Source of the DNA: Rhodanobacteraceae bacterium
Lineage (GTDB): Bacteria > Acidobacteriota > Terriglobia > Terriglobales > Acidobacteriaceae
NCBI GenBank assembly: GCA_025350865.1
Contig: JANXWZ010000040.1
Span: 1 to 32,582 of the forward strand
Length of the DNA stretch: 32,582 nt
Direction of reading: 5' to 3'
The notes under the pieces are model-generated. The model did no database searches. It saw only the letters and a list, made by a program, of their open reading frames with translations, and was not told the DNA's origin. A program made the position numbers and the translations under genes. Of this stretch, positions 18,398 through 26,631 are shown in pieces. Every line of letters begins with the position of its first letter. Position 1 is the stretch's first letter.

Positions 18398-20563
18398 GTG
18401 GTCCGCACTGCCTTTTTCGCTCCTCCTCGTTGGGTGTCCCGCAGTTGGCTGGCCGCTTCGTTAGCCTCGTTTCTGATTCTACTGGCCGGTTGCGGCTCAG
18501 GAGGGAGCGTCTCCTCCGGCGTCACGGGGACCGGTGCGGTAACAGTGGTCGTCAACGGTCCAGCCCAGACGCGGCTTGGCACGACAACCCAGTTTGGGGC
18601 CACGGTTTCGAACTCAGTCAACCAGAATGTGACTTGGCAGGTAAACGGGATTACGGGCGGCTCGACCGCGACCGGCACGATCTCGACCGCAGGTCTCTAC
18701 ACCGCGTCCACGAACATTCCGTCGCAGAATCCGATCACCATTTCGGCAATCAGCCAGGCCTCTCCAGCAATCTCCGGCGTTCTCTCCGAGTCCATCTGGA
18801 ATCCGGTTCCGGTCGTCTCGGGCGTCACGCCGATCGAGGCTGGAACCACCTCGAGCTTCCAGATCAACGTTGCCGGAAGCGGCTTCGTGCAAGGCGCGGC
18901 CATCACAGTTAGCGGGGCGGCGATCCCCACGACCTACGTTTCATCGACCAGCCTGCAGGCCAGTTATACCGTACCGACTACGTCCACATTGGCAGTTTCA
19001 GTCGTCAATCCAAACCCCGGCTCGTCGGTATCGCCTTCCGCAAACGTACAATTCACCATCTATGTGGCGTCGGTCGCAGCCGCGAGCAGGCTGCTGGACC
19101 AGGCGACCTTCGGACCCACGCTGGCCGACATTCAGCACGTCCAGACCGTTGGGATGAACGCTTACATTACCGAGCAGCTTGCTACCCCGACAACGATTCT
19201 GCCTGACGTTTCGGTGCCCCCGCCAACGGTCTGCGCGTCGAATACGATCAGCTGCGAGCAGTCCGAATGGTGGCAGACCGTCCTCACCGGTCCCGATCAA
19301 CTTCGGCAGCGGATCGCTCTGGCGCTGAGCGAAATCATGGTGATCTCAACCAACTCCGTCAATTCGGCAGCGGTGATTACCTACCAGAACATGCTCGCCA
19401 ATGACGCCTTTGGCAACTTCCAGACGCTGATGAACGACGTCACACTTTCAACCGGCATGGGCGCTTATCTGAACATGATCAACAGCCTCAAGCCGGGCAA
19501 TGGACAGATCGCGAACGAGAACTACGCCCGCGAAGAAATGCAGTTGTTTTCGATCGGGCTGAACATGCTAAATCAGGATGGCACACCGCAGCTGGATGCC
19601 TCCGGCAACATGATCCCGACCTACACCGAAGCTCAGGTGCAGGCGTTTGCGCGCCTCTTCACTGGCTGGACCTTCCAACCTGTAGGCGGCGGAACGCCTC
19701 CGAAGTTTCCGGCCTCAGCAACCAACTACTACATGCCTATGGCTGCGGTGCAAAGCGGTCACGACCAGACAGCCAAAACCCTCCTGAACGGCGTCACGCT
19801 TCCGGCAGGGCAGACGGCGGAGACCGACCTGGCACAGGGACTTGCCAATCTGTTCGCTCATCCCAATGTCGGCCCGTTCATCTGCCGCCAACTAATTCAA
19901 CATCTGGTGACCAGCAATCCGAGTCCTGCGTACGTCAGCCGGATCTCAGCGGCATTTGCCAACAATGGCAAAGGCGTTCGCGGCGATATGGCGGCGGTTG
20001 TACGGGCGATCCTGTTGGATACAGAGGCGCGAGCTGGCGACACCGACCCGAACTTCGACGGTGGGCATTTGCGCGAGCCCATGCTATATCTGACGAATGC
20101 CATGCGTGGTCTGGGTTTCGTCAACAACGACGTAAACAATTACTACGGCAACCTGAGCAACTTCTCCGGCAATCTCGGTGAGAGGCCGTACTCGTCGGGT
20201 AGCGTCTTCAACTTCTTTCCGCCGAGCTACGTCATTCCCGGCACGTCAACAAATGCTCCCGAATTTGCGCTGGAGAATACGGCGACCGCGGTGCTGCGCC
20301 TGACGCAGGCGAACAGCATCGTCTACAACCAGATCACCGGGATGACCGGGAACCTGAGCGCCACCGGGCCGTTAGGTGTAATGGCAGCGAATCCCGGCAA
20401 TCTGGTCGATTTCCTCGGCCAGATCTTCATGCACGGACAAATGCCCACGAATATGCGGACGACCATCGTCAACCACATTTCGACGCTCACCGACATGGGA
20501 CAGCGCGTACGGGTGGCTGTTTACCTGATCATTACTTCGTCGCAGTACAAGGTCATCCACTAG
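18398..20563 (+). CDS. DUF1800 lipoprotein
   Basis: The 721-residue protein starts at GTG 18398 behind a strong GGGAGG. Its signal peptide ends in a lipobox LAGC with Cys32, so it should be a lipoprotein exported by Sec. Residues 33 to about 225 form Ig-like beta domains (TVVVNGPAQTRLGTTTQFGATV, then an IPT/TIG-like stretch ending in VNPNPGSSVSPS). The DUF1800 domain begins near 230 at ASRLLDQATFGPTLADI and runs to the C-terminus, with GWTF and the late HLREPMLYL stretch typical. The biochemical function of DUF1800 is not known to me. It is followed after 23 bases by a DUF1501 gene, its usual genomic partner. A possible -10 (TATACA at 18299) precedes it weakly. Confidence 0.9.
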   Translation: MVRTAFFAPPRWVSRSWLAASLASFLILLAGCGSGGSVSSGVTGTGAVTVVVNGPAQTRLGTTTQFGATVSNSVNQNVTWQVNGITGGSTATGTISTAGLYTASTNIPSQNPITISAISQASPAISGVLSESIWNPVPVVSGVTPIEAGTTSSFQINVAGSGFVQGAAITVSGAAIPTTYVSSTSLQASYTVPTTSTLAVSVVNPNPGSSVSPSANVQFTIYVASVAAASRLLDQATFGPTLADIQHVQTVGMNAYITEQLATPTTILPDVSVPPPTVCASNTISCEQSEWWQTVLTGPDQLRQRIALALSEIMVISTNSVNSAAVITYQNMLANDAFGNFQTLMNDVTLSTGMGAYLNMINSLKPGNGQIANENYAREEMQLFSIGLNMLNQDGTPQLDASGNMIPTYTEAQVQAFARLFTGWTFQPVGGGTPPKFPASATNYYMPMAAVQSGHDQTAKTLLNGVTLPAGQTAETDLAQGLANLFAHPNVGPFICRQLIQHLVTSNPSPAYVSRISAAFANNGKGVRGDMAAVVRAILLDTEARAGDTDPNFDGGHLREPMLYLTNAMRGLGFVNNDVNNYYGNLSNFSGNLGERPYSSGSVFNFFPPSYVIPGTSTNAPEFALENTATAVLRLTQANSIVYNQITGMTGNLSATGPLGVMAANPGNLVDFLGQIFMHGQMPTNMRTTIVNHISTLTDMGQRVRVAVYLIITSSQYKVIH

Positions 20564-20574
20564 ACAAGGCTTCA

Positions 20575-20580
20575 AGGGAG
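20575..20580 (+). promoter_or_regulatory. Ribosome binding site for the DUF1501 gene
   Basis: AGGGAG, six bases before ATG 20587. An in-frame TTG at 20581 directly abuts it and cannot be the start. Confidence 0.7.
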
Positions 20581-20586
20581 TTGCAC

Positions 20587-21927
20587 ATGGGTACGAATCG
20601 GCGGAGTTTCATCAAGTATGCATCATTGGCGGCGGCAGGCAATGCTGCGGGACTCAGGCCGTTCGGCATGCTGAACTCGCTTGCGCAAACCACCTCGAAC
20701 TACAAGGCGCTGGTGTGCGTCTTTCTGTTCGGCGGCAATGACGCGAACAACACGCTCATCCAGTTCGATACTGCGGGCTATACGAACTACTCGACGGTGC
20801 GCGGACCGCTTGCAATTCCTCAGGCGCAGTTGTTGCAGCTTGGGCTGACGCCGAATTTTGCTTTAAACCCAAACCTGCCTGAGATTCAATCGCTATACGC
20901 AAGCAAGAATGTTGCGCTGGTGGCCAATGTGGGCACGCTGCTGCAGCCTACGACCCGCGCACAATATCTGGCGGGATCTAGCCTGCCGACCAATCTTTTC
21001 TCACACTCCGACCAGCAGCTGGAGTGGCAAAATGCGGCGCAATCCGGAGCGACCGCCACCGGCTGGGCTGGACGCATCGCCGACCTGATCAGCGGGCAGT
21101 ACAACCCCGGCGCACAGATTCCAATGATCACTTCGGTAGCTGGCGATACGCTGTTCTGCAATGGCGCGGTCAGCACGCCGGTATCCGTAAGCCCAGGGAA
21201 TCTGGGCGGGGCGACCTGCTCCGAGGGCACTGCGGAGTGCAACGCGCAGCAGACGACGGCGCAGGCGCTGTTGAACTTCAGCTCCGGTGTCTCGTTGATC
21301 ACGGAGGACAACAACATAACCTCCAACGCGTATTCCTACGCCAAGACGCTTACCGCAGCAGTGCAGTCGGTATCGCCGTTGCAGACTGTGTTTCCGGCGA
21401 ACAATTCGCTGGCGTCGCAGTTGAAACAGATCGCCCAGATTATTCAGGTGCGGGCTGCGCTGGGCGTCTCGCGCCAGATCTTCTTTTGCAGCGTTGGCAA
21501 CTTCGATACGCACGCTGGACAGTTGACGCTGCAGGGTGCGCTGCTGGCGAGCGTCTCCGCTGCCATGAATTCCTTCTACCAGGCGACGCAGGAGCTTGGT
21601 GTGCAGGACAACGTGACCAGCTTCACAATGTCGGACTTCAGCCGGACCTTCCAGCCCAACTCCAACACGGGTACGGACCATGCCTGGGGATCGCACCACA
21701 TTGTGATGGGCGGCGCGGTAAAGGGTGGCAATATCTACGGCAAGTTCCCGACGCTCGCGCTCGCAGGACCAGACGACTCCGGCACCAACGGGCGCTGGGT
21801 TCCGACGACCGCTACGGTGCAGTACGCGTCGACGCTGGCGCAGTGGTTTGGGGTGAGCGTAGCTCAACTGCCGCAAGTGTTCCCGAATATCGGGGCGTTC
21901 AGTACGAACAATCTGGGGTTCGTGTAA
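20587..21927 (+). CDS. DUF1501 protein with Tat signal
   Basis: The 446-residue protein begins TNRRSFIKYASLAAAG, a twin-arginine motif (RRSFIK) followed by a hydrophobic stretch and a likely cut at SLAQ, so it should be exported folded by Tat. The DUF1501 signature FLFGGNDANNTLI (residues about 49-61) and the C-terminal HAWGSHHIVMGGAVKGGNIYG match the family, which is related to sulfatase/alkaline-phosphatase-like proteins; catalytic activity is unproven. It follows the DUF1800 lipoprotein by 23 bases. This pair recurs in Acidobacteriota and Planctomycetes and probably acts together in the envelope. It converges on the EamA genes with eight bases between stops. Confidence 0.92.
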   Translation: MGTNRRSFIKYASLAAAGNAAGLRPFGMLNSLAQTTSNYKALVCVFLFGGNDANNTLIQFDTAGYTNYSTVRGPLAIPQAQLLQLGLTPNFALNPNLPEIQSLYASKNVALVANVGTLLQPTTRAQYLAGSSLPTNLFSHSDQQLEWQNAAQSGATATGWAGRIADLISGQYNPGAQIPMITSVAGDTLFCNGAVSTPVSVSPGNLGGATCSEGTAECNAQQTTAQALLNFSSGVSLITEDNNITSNAYSYAKTLTAAVQSVSPLQTVFPANNSLASQLKQIAQIIQVRAALGVSRQIFFCSVGNFDTHAGQLTLQGALLASVSAAMNSFYQATQELGVQDNVTSFTMSDFSRTFQPNSNTGTDHAWGSHHIVMGGAVKGGNIYGKFPTLALAGPDDSGTNGRWVPTTATVQYASTLAQWFGVSVAQLPQVFPNIGAFSTNNLGFV

Positions 21928-21935
21928 CGCAATAC

Positions 21936-22328
21936 TCATTTGCCGATCAGGAACACTCCGAGGCAGACGAAGACCACGGCGAGCCAACGGCGCTTATCCA
22001 CATTCTCGTGCAGGAAGAGCTTGGCCGCAACCGCGTTGCCGACGTACGTGAAGCTGGCGATTCCGGGCATAGCCAAGGTGAAGTCGACCAGCGACAGGGT
22101 ATAAAGCATGGCGAAGAAGTTGAGCGCCATGCAGGCGGCCCCCGCCAGAAAGATAGGACTGGAGAGGACGGCTCGGATGGCTCCAGCCATACCGGAATGT
22201 TCGCGGATAATATCGAGGTCGCCGAGCTTCTGCATCGCTCCCGCGATGAGGACTTCGCCGGCGATCGCGAGCGCGGAGACGACGGCGATCGAGACCCAGG
22301 TGAGGAGGACCGAGTGAGTGTGATTCAC
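21936..22328 (-). CDS. Half-size EamA/SMR-like membrane protein (second of pair)
   Basis: A 130-residue protein with four hydrophobic segments, similar in size to one half of an EamA drug/metabolite transporter or to ArnE/ArnF-type small flippases. The motif FTLAMPGIASFTYVGNAVAAKLFLHENVDKRRW before the last helix (conserved Glu in LHEN) is the usual EamA end. It starts with GTG 22328, overlapping the stop of the upstream gene as GTGA, so the two halves are coupled and probably form a heterodimer. The substrate is unknown. The stop is eight bases from the convergent DUF1501 gene. Confidence 0.85.
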   Translation of the reverse strand: MNHTHSVLLTWVSIAVVSALAIAGEVLIAGAMQKLGDLDIIREHSGMAGAIRAVLSSPIFLAGAACMALNFFAMLYTLSLVDFTLAMPGIASFTYVGNAVAAKLFLHENVDKRRWLAVVFVCLGVFLIGK

Positions 22329-22762
22329 AGGCCTACTCCGGGATCGACGCGGGTGAGTTCGAGTGTCTCGCCGCGCTCTGTCCGGGCGGGACCGTTGGCG
22401 ACGAAGCCGACAGCGCAGGTGAGGAGGAGGATCCCAAGCCAGCGCGAGAACGAAAGATGCTCGTGTAACCAGAAGCGGCCGATGAGCGCGACCATCACGT
22501 TGCCAAAGGCGGTGGCGGGCATGACGAAGGTAAGGTCTGCCCAGGAGAGCGCCGTCATATAGCTGGCGAAGAAACCAATCAGCAGGACGATTCCGACGAC
22601 GATGTTGAGGTTAGCGAGGGCGCTGAGGAGGATGGCAGGGTGATGAAGATCGACGGGCCCCATCTGGCTCATGCCATGGGACAGAAGAGCGTCGCCGAAG
22701 GAGGCGGTGACCATGACGGTGAGCAGGATGAGGTACTGCTGGGGAGCGAGGCGATGCTTCAT
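22325..22762 (-). CDS. Half-size EamA/SMR-like membrane protein (first of pair)
   Basis: A 145-residue protein with four hydrophobic segments and the matching EamA end motif LTFVMPATAFGNVMVALIGRFWLHEHLSFSRW. It resembles its downstream partner in size and motif order, which suggests an old duplication giving two halves of a ten- or eight-helix transporter. The last 25 residues are a soluble tail. It starts 20 bases after the DUF3574 stop, so the DUF4242-DUF3574-EamA-EamA genes can form one transcript. Substrate unknown; a flippase for a lipid or metabolite is an inference from the small-flippase resemblance. Confidence 0.85.
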   Translation of the reverse strand: MKHRLAPQQYLILLTVMVTASFGDALLSHGMSQMGPVDLHHPAILLSALANLNIVVGIVLLIGFFASYMTALSWADLTFVMPATAFGNVMVALIGRFWLHEHLSFSRWLGILLLTCAVGFVANGPARTERGETLELTRVDPGVGL

Positions 22763-22782
22763 CTGACGTCTATTCTAACGGG

Positions 22783-23256
22783 TTAGAAGGATACGTCGGC
22801 GGGCTGCGTCACCCTCAGCACTGATTGCGCCTGCGTGCGCTGCTTCCAGGCGAGGCGGATGGCTTCGATCTTTGCTTCGTTCTCTCGTGTCGCCGGGTAA
22901 TCGATCACGAGGAGCTTACTGCGCTCGCGGCCGGGCGCGCTCTGCTGCTTACCCTGCCACTGGCCGTAAACGTCGATCACGGACAGGCCGGAAGGGAAGC
23001 GAGGCGTCACTTCCTTGTCGAGGAAGTCGCGCCATGCCGCCTCCGAGGTTCCTTTGTCAGCGGCGTCGGCTGGTCCGAGGCCGAAGTAGAGGCGTGTGTC
23101 GACCCAGTTCGTTGTGCTGCTTGGATGGTTAGCGTCGCCCTTCAGGGTCGCTGTCGCCGGAGACTGCTGTGCGTAGGCCGAGTGCAGCTGTCGGGCACCA
23201 AAGAGGCCCAGAGCGACGGACAAGGCAACGATCAGGTAATACCGCAGCGGCTTCAT
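22783..23256 (-). CDS. DUF3574 exported protein
   Basis: The 157-residue protein starts at ATG 23256 with KPLRYYLIVALSVALGLFGA, a signal peptide or membrane anchor ending near AYAQ. The mature part matches DUF3574: TRLYFGLGPADAADKGTSEAAWRDFLDKEVTPRFPSGLSVIDVYGQWQ, then RERSKLLVIDYP and the end VLRVTQPADVSF. In this family the tail often carries a Cys where Asp-Val is seen here. The fold is probably ferredoxin-like (alpha-beta), function unknown. The frame is open further upstream, but those codons overlap the DUF4242 gene and carry no homology. Only seven bases separate it from DUF4242. Confidence 0.85.
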   Translation of the reverse strand: MKPLRYYLIVALSVALGLFGARQLHSAYAQQSPATATLKGDANHPSSTTNWVDTRLYFGLGPADAADKGTSEAAWRDFLDKEVTPRFPSGLSVIDVYGQWQGKQQSAPGRERSKLLVIDYPATRENEAKIEAIRLAWKQRTQAQSVLRVTQPADVSF

Positions 23257-23263
23257 TGTGAGC

Positions 23264-23539
23264 CTAGGCGTCGGCTGTTGTCGGATCGATGATGGTGCGG
23301 ACGACCGCAACCGAATCCGCCGGGAACTGGCCGAGGCGGGCGTGTTCACGGACCGTGGCTTCATCGGGCGAGATATAGATGCAGTAGATTTTGTTGTCGG
23401 TCACGAAGGATTCGAGCCACTGGATCTGCGGACCGATGGTGCTGAGGGCGGTGCAGGAGACCTTGGAGATGGCGGTCAGCTGCTCGGGAGTCAGTTCGCC
23501 TGCTCCAGGGAGGGTGCGTTCGATCACATATTTGGGCAT
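23264..23539 (-). CDS. DUF4242 (SCO4226-like nickel-binding) protein
   Basis: This 91-residue protein begins MPKYVIERTLPGAGELTPEQL and contains SCTALSTIGPQIQWLESFVTDNKIYCIYISPDEATVREHARLGQFP and VRTIIDPTTA, the full pattern of DUF4242. A Streptomyces member, SCO4226, binds nickel; the histidine and cysteines there are a reason to suspect metal binding here (Cys at SC, YC; His in REHAR). ATG 23539 is supported by AGGAG at 23546-23550. The frame extends upstream to 23650 but that part is intergenic and includes the hpnJ terminator. It is first in the minus-strand group with DUF3574 and the EamA pair. Confidence 0.88.
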   Translation of the reverse strand: MPKYVIERTLPGAGELTPEQLTAISKVSCTALSTIGPQIQWLESFVTDNKIYCIYISPDEATVREHARLGQFPADSVAVVRTIIDPTTADA

Positions 23540-23619
23540 GAAAAACTCCTTGAGCGTTTTAGGGAGGATAGCAGCCGGAAGGGGCAGGGACAAGAAGAAT
23601 GACCGCGTTAAGTGAGAAA

Positions 23620-23654
23620 CCCCATGGTCGGCGATGAAGCTGCCGAACATGGGG
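23620..23654 (-). terminator. Intrinsic terminator-like hairpin after hpnJ
   Basis: On the minus strand, a 13-bp stem with one mismatch (CCCCATGTTCGGC / GCCGACCATGGGG) closes a nine-base loop and is followed by TTTCTCACTT. It begins 20 bases past the hpnJ stop, separating hpnJ from DUF4242. Confidence 0.65.
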
Positions 23655-23673
23655 CACCCAGTTCAGGTTGCAA

Positions 23674-25164
23674 TTATGCGTTCATGCTGACGGATTCCTG
23701 CGCCTTCAGTGCGTTCTCTTCCTTCATCTTGCGCGAGGCCTTGTTGCGCTTGGCGCGGAGAGACATGAAGGACTTGGCCTCCACGTAGAGGCGCGGCACG
23801 TCGCGGTTGACGATTGCCTTCCAGACGACGCGGAACGCAGCCTTGGGGCGGAAGTAGTATTCGTCGTAGAACTTGTGCACCATCTCCATGACGTACTCGA
23901 CCGGAAGGCCGGGGTACTCGATATGCGCCATCTGATGGCCCATATCGTCTTCCATCTTCTGGTTGGTGATAAAGCCGTTCTTTTCGGCGAAGTCGTAAAA
24001 CTCCGTACCCGGGTAGGCATGTGCAATCGAAACCTGGATGGTTTCGCAGTCGAGTGCCTTGGCGAAGTCAATGGTGTTGCGGATGGACTGCTTCGTCTCG
24101 CCGGGCAGACCGAGGATGAAGTCGGCGTGGATGATGAGGCCGAGGTCGTGGCAATCCTTCACGAAGTCGCGTGCGCGTTCGACGGTCGCACCCTTCTTGA
24201 TGTTCTTCAGGATTTGCGGATCGCCGGATTCAAAGCCGACGATGAGCAGGCGGCAGCCCGCATCTTTCATGGCCTTGAGGGTGTCGCGGTCCGTGGTGAC
24301 GCGCGATGTACAGGACCAGGTGAGGCCGAGCGGCTTCAGCTTTCCGCACAACTCGATGGTGCGGCCCTTCTGGATGTTGAAGGTATCGTCGTCGAAGAAG
24401 AACTCTTTGACGTGGGGAAAGAGCTTCTTGGCGTGCGCCATTTCGGCGGCAACGTCGTCGGTGGAGCGCTTGCGCCAGGCGTGGCCCGAGAGTGTCTGCG
24501 GCCACAGGCAGAACGTGCATTGCGCCGGGCAGCCGCGCGTGCTGTAAAGCGAGACGTAAGGATGCAGCAGGAACGGCACGTTATAGCGCGTAACGTCCAT
24601 GTCGCGGGCGTAGATGTCGGTAACCCAGGGCATGTCGGGAGCGTCGAGCTTCTCGACCTGCGGACGATCCGGGTTGTGGATGTGCGTGCCGTCTTCGCCG
24701 CGATAGCTGATGCCGAGGATTTCGTTCAGCGGCTTATAGTTGGCGAACTCCACCACCGAGAAGTCGAACTCGCGGCGGCAGACGAAGTCGATCGCGCTGC
24801 ACTCGTTCAGAGCGCGGTCGGGATCGGTGGTGACGGGAGGTCCGACGAAGGTGATCTTGATCGTCGGATTTGCTGCCTTGATGGCCTGAGCGAGGGCGTG
24901 ATCGCCAGCCCAGCCTACCGTCGAGGTGAACAGCACCAGGAACTCGTAGCTCTTGGCGATTTCGATCGTTTCAGCCGCGCTGACGTGGTGCGGCGGAGCG
25001 TCGAGGAGCTTGGAACCCTCGAGCAGGCCGGCGGGGTAAGCGAGCCAGACGGGGTACCAGTAGGACTCGATCTCGCGGACTGCGGGCCAACGGGAACTTG
25101 CGCCACCATCGAAATTTTCAAACGATGGCGGATTCAGGAGCAGGGTCTTCAGCGGCTTGTTCAT
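23674..25164 (-). CDS. hpnJ: Hopanoid biosynthesis radical SAM protein HpnJ
   Basis: The 496-residue protein has an N-terminal cobalamin-binding-like domain (about 1-160) and a radical SAM domain with the cluster motif RGCPAQCTFC (Cys212, Cys216, Cys219). It matches HpnJ throughout: LLLNPPSFENFDGGASSRW at the start, IDFVCRREFD, FFFDDDTFN, LLIVGFESGDPQILKNIKKG and ILGLPGETKQSI. HpnJ acts late in hopanoid side-chain assembly; in Burkholderia it has been connected with the cyclitol ether head group of bacteriohopanetetrol. Here it stands about 5 kb from hpnCDE and in opposite orientation, with no hpnH, hpnI or hpnK next to it. A terminator-like hairpin follows. Confidence 0.93.
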   Translation of the reverse strand: MNKPLKTLLLNPPSFENFDGGASSRWPAVREIESYWYPVWLAYPAGLLEGSKLLDAPPHHVSAAETIEIAKSYEFLVLFTSTVGWAGDHALAQAIKAANPTIKITFVGPPVTTDPDRALNECSAIDFVCRREFDFSVVEFANYKPLNEILGISYRGEDGTHIHNPDRPQVEKLDAPDMPWVTDIYARDMDVTRYNVPFLLHPYVSLYSTRGCPAQCTFCLWPQTLSGHAWRKRSTDDVAAEMAHAKKLFPHVKEFFFDDDTFNIQKGRTIELCGKLKPLGLTWSCTSRVTTDRDTLKAMKDAGCRLLIVGFESGDPQILKNIKKGATVERARDFVKDCHDLGLIIHADFILGLPGETKQSIRNTIDFAKALDCETIQVSIAHAYPGTEFYDFAEKNGFITNQKMEDDMGHQMAHIEYPGLPVEYVMEMVHKFYDEYYFRPKAAFRVVWKAIVNRDVPRLYVEAKSFMSLRAKRNKASRKMKEENALKAQESVSMNA

Positions 25165-25222
25165 GAGTAACTCAAGTTTACCATTCCGGTGTACATTAAG
25201 GGCTTGCGATTGCCGATAGTAC

Positions 25223-25247
25223 CTGGCTCGGAACCTCCGAGGGCCAG
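25223..25247 (-). terminator. Hairpin after the tolC-like gene
   Basis: Inverted repeat CTGG-CTCGGA / TCCGAG-CCAG with a three-base loop and a two-base bulge, eight bases after the TolC-like stop. There is no T-run, so termination is only suggested. Confidence 0.35.
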
Positions 25248-25254
25248 ACTGCCA

Positions 25255-26631
25255 TCAGGGTTTAGGTTGGGCCGCCGTGGGCGTCGTCGTATTGAGACCC
25301 GTAAGCAGAACCCATTGCTCCAGACGCCCCGTCTGGCGGAGTAGCGATACCTCCGCCTGATGGAGTTGGAAGGCATTGTCGATCACCGCGAGATATTTTT
25401 CGCGCTCAGCGATCCGGGAGTTCTGCTCGTCCTTGGGAGTCATGGGTTGCGCTGCGGCGCTGGCAGACTGTAGTTGCAACTGGACTATCTCAAGCTGCTG
25501 CTGGGCCAGATCCTGATCCAGCGAAGCAACTTCTGCCTGGGCTTCGAGCGTTTCGATGCTATGGGTAAGACGGCTTTGCGCGTCGAGAACGCCCATCTGC
25601 GCAAACTCCGCGTCGTGCAATGCCTTGTTGGCATCCGCCATGGATTCAACGGCTTTGGACTTCCGCAGACGATCCAGAATGGGGATGTCAATCCTGACTC
25701 CGAAGGCCTCATCGTCGGCGGAGAGGCCTCCGTAGGTGTTCTGAAGGGACTTGAAGGTGTTCGTAAAAGTTGCATAGCGGTTGAACTGCGCTACAAAAGT
25801 GATTTGTGGGCGGTACAGGAAGCGTGAGTCGCCGATCGCCTGAAGCTTTTTCGCATTGGCGTTGGCAAAGGCGGAGGCGACGGCTGCATTGGCGTATGGA
25901 CCACCGCTTGCAGTCGATGCTGGCGACACAGGCGTCTTTGGGAATCCGCCTTCCGCACGCAGGGAATTAGGTGAAACTCCGATGAGGCGGGCGAGCCGCT
26001 CGCGGTCAGTGGCAGTGTCGTCGGAAGCGTGCAGCACAGCCAAACGCAGACGAGCATCTGCCAGCTTGGCGCTCGTGAGGTCGATACGGGAGTCCTGACC
26101 AGCGTCGAATCGGTCCTGCACAATCTGCAACAGGTGCGCCGAGTAGGCGGCTTGTTGGCGAAGAACCTCCTCGCGCTGCTGGTCGTGATCGACGGCGATG
26201 AATGCGAGTGCAGCCTCCTCGGCCACATTCTCGCGCATGTCGGCAAGGGCTTTCAGAGCAGCATCGACACCGGAATCCGCCGACCGGATGTAGGAGCGCT
26301 GGGACGCGCTGTAGACCAGCGATGACGCGTTGAGAATAAACAGTGTGGGCGGATAAGGGCTGTATCCGTAGGCCTGTCCAAGGGCAGCACCGGCGGACAC
26401 AGTCGGTATATAGACGTCCTTGGCTTCGCCCAGGATGGCACGAGCTTTGGCAACGTCCGCTTGAGACGACTTCACGCGCGGGCTGTTACGGATCGCAAGG
26501 TCGATCGCGGAGGTAAGCGAGACCTGGGCAGACAGCCCCCCCGCGCCACAGAGAAGCGCGACCGCTGCGAGGGACGAGAGCCACCGCAGTCGCGGCGAAA
26601 ACGCCCGCCGATAAAGGGAGCTTATCTTCAT
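25255..26631 (-). CDS. TolC-family outer membrane efflux protein
   Basis: A 458-residue outer-membrane channel protein. A basic N-terminus and hydrophobic stretch (LAAVALLCGAGGLSA) form a signal peptide cut near Ala-Gln36. The mature part starts LTSAIDLAIRNSPRVKSSQADVAKARA, the usual TolC beginning, and has two related halves rich in long coiled-coil helices (for example residues 135-210 and 325-400). Its ATG overlaps the stop of the upstream adaptor gene (ATGA, 26628-26631), so both are co-translated. No inner-membrane pump is encoded beside it. A clear hairpin follows the stop. Confidence 0.9.
   Translation of the reverse strand: MKISSLYRRAFSPRLRWLSSLAAVALLCGAGGLSAQVSLTSAIDLAIRNSPRVKSSQADVAKARAILGEAKDVYIPTVSAGAALGQAYGYSPYPPTLFILNASSLVYSASQRSYIRSADSGVDAALKALADMRENVAEEAALAFIAVDHDQQREEVLRQQAAYSAHLLQIVQDRFDAGQDSRIDLTSAKLADARLRLAVLHASDDTATDRERLARLIGVSPNSLRAEGGFPKTPVSPASTASGGPYANAAVASAFANANAKKLQAIGDSRFLYRPQITFVAQFNRYATFTNTFKSLQNTYGGLSADDEAFGVRIDIPILDRLRKSKAVESMADANKALHDAEFAQMGVLDAQSRLTHSIETLEAQAEVASLDQDLAQQQLEIVQLQLQSASAAAQPMTPKDEQNSRIAEREKYLAVIDNAFQLHQAEVSLLRQTGRLEQWVLLTGLNTTTPTAAQPKP

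Noticed and set aside
23668..25170. A 500-codon open frame on the plus strand, exactly opposite hpnJ
   Set aside because: It mirrors hpnJ codon for codon and has no recognisable motifs; long antisense frames are expected in GC-rich genes with this codon use.
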